From Myxococcales bacterium (GTDB taxonomy: Bacteria > Myxococcota_C > UBA6777): a DNA stretch of 6,009 bases. Made by a program: the position numbers and the translations under genes. Of this stretch, positions 5,900 through 6,009 are shown in pieces (position 1 is the stretch's first letter; the number at the start of each line of letters is the position of its first letter). Where the stretch lies: positions 1 to 6,009 of the forward strand of contig JALTMC010000262.1 in NCBI GenBank assembly GCA_027005175.1, in the 5' to 3' direction. A model generated the notes under the pieces. That model saw only the letters and a program-made list of their open reading frames with translations, was not told where the DNA came from and did not search any database.

Positions 5900-6009
5900 A
5901 TCCACACCTTTTGGTTGGAAAAAACCCAGGGGTTCAGGCAAAGACTACCACATCGTCACAGCAACAATGCCAGGTCGCATACTATAAGAACCACTCCTCA
6001 TGACTGTTG
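5900..6009 (-). other. Leader of the collagen-like operon
   Basis: This stretch should contain the operon promoter or its end. AAGGTG at 5910-5905 is the ribosome site for gene A. TATAGT on the minus strand (5986-5981) resembles a -10 box, but no acceptable -35 box lies 16-18 bases upstream within the window. No other gene is seen. Confidence 0.4.

Noticed and set aside
5955-5975. Possible sigma-54 promoter TGGCATTGTTGC on the minus strand upstream of collagen-like gene A
   Set aside because: The GG-to-GC distance is 9 bases instead of the 12 the -24/-12 consensus requires.

Overview
The window looks like chromosomal DNA from a Gram-negative bacterium of the former Deltaproteobacteria, most likely Myxococcota/Bradymonadota or a relative. 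This is an inference from protein architecture: a Hanks-type kinase with a C-terminal PEGA domain, a cytosolic protein ending in a DHR...SQIDG helical module, and secreted proteins that join a beta-rich N-terminal domain to a collagen-like stalk. Base composition looks near 50% G+C, lower than in classical myxobacteria. There is no rRNA, tRNA, CRISPR array, transposase or phage gene in the window.

Layout. Positions 1-228 are a leader with no convincing gene. Positions 229-2046 (+) encode a zinc-ribbon/Ser-Thr kinase/transmembrane/PEGA protein. The convergent gap 2047-2240 holds two copies of a 43-bp hairpin-bearing repeat. Positions 2241-3449 (-) encode a cytosolic multi-module protein with a SHOCT-like N-terminus. 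Positions 3450-3956 are non-coding and hold a 19-bp tandem array (five exact copies plus a degenerate sixth) merging with a probable intrinsic terminator, and a 39-bp duplication of the end of the neighbouring gene. Positions 3957-4961 and 4973-5899 (both -) are two paralogous collagen-like secreted proteins in a tight operon, transcribed from 5899 towards 3957. Positions 5900-6009 are their leader.

How the parts fit. The collagen pair is the most distinctive element. Each protein has a signal peptide, a beta-sandwich-like head, a Gly-X-Y stalk and a C-terminal module with eight cysteines at exactly the same spacing in both paralogs. They probably make a disulfide-stabilised surface or extracellular fibre, perhaps a hetero-oligomer. 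The kinase reads an external or envelope signal through its PEGA end and phosphorylates cytosolic targets. The 402-residue protein is a possible cytosolic adaptor or regulator. No sequence evidence ties the kinase or the adaptor functionally to the collagen operon.

The DNA also shows several independent tandem duplications (8-, 9-, 18-, 19-, 39- and 43-bp units) in the 3.8 kb from 2.1 to 5.3 kb, suggesting frequent slippage or recombination. One of them duplicated a gene end without altering the encoded protein terminus.
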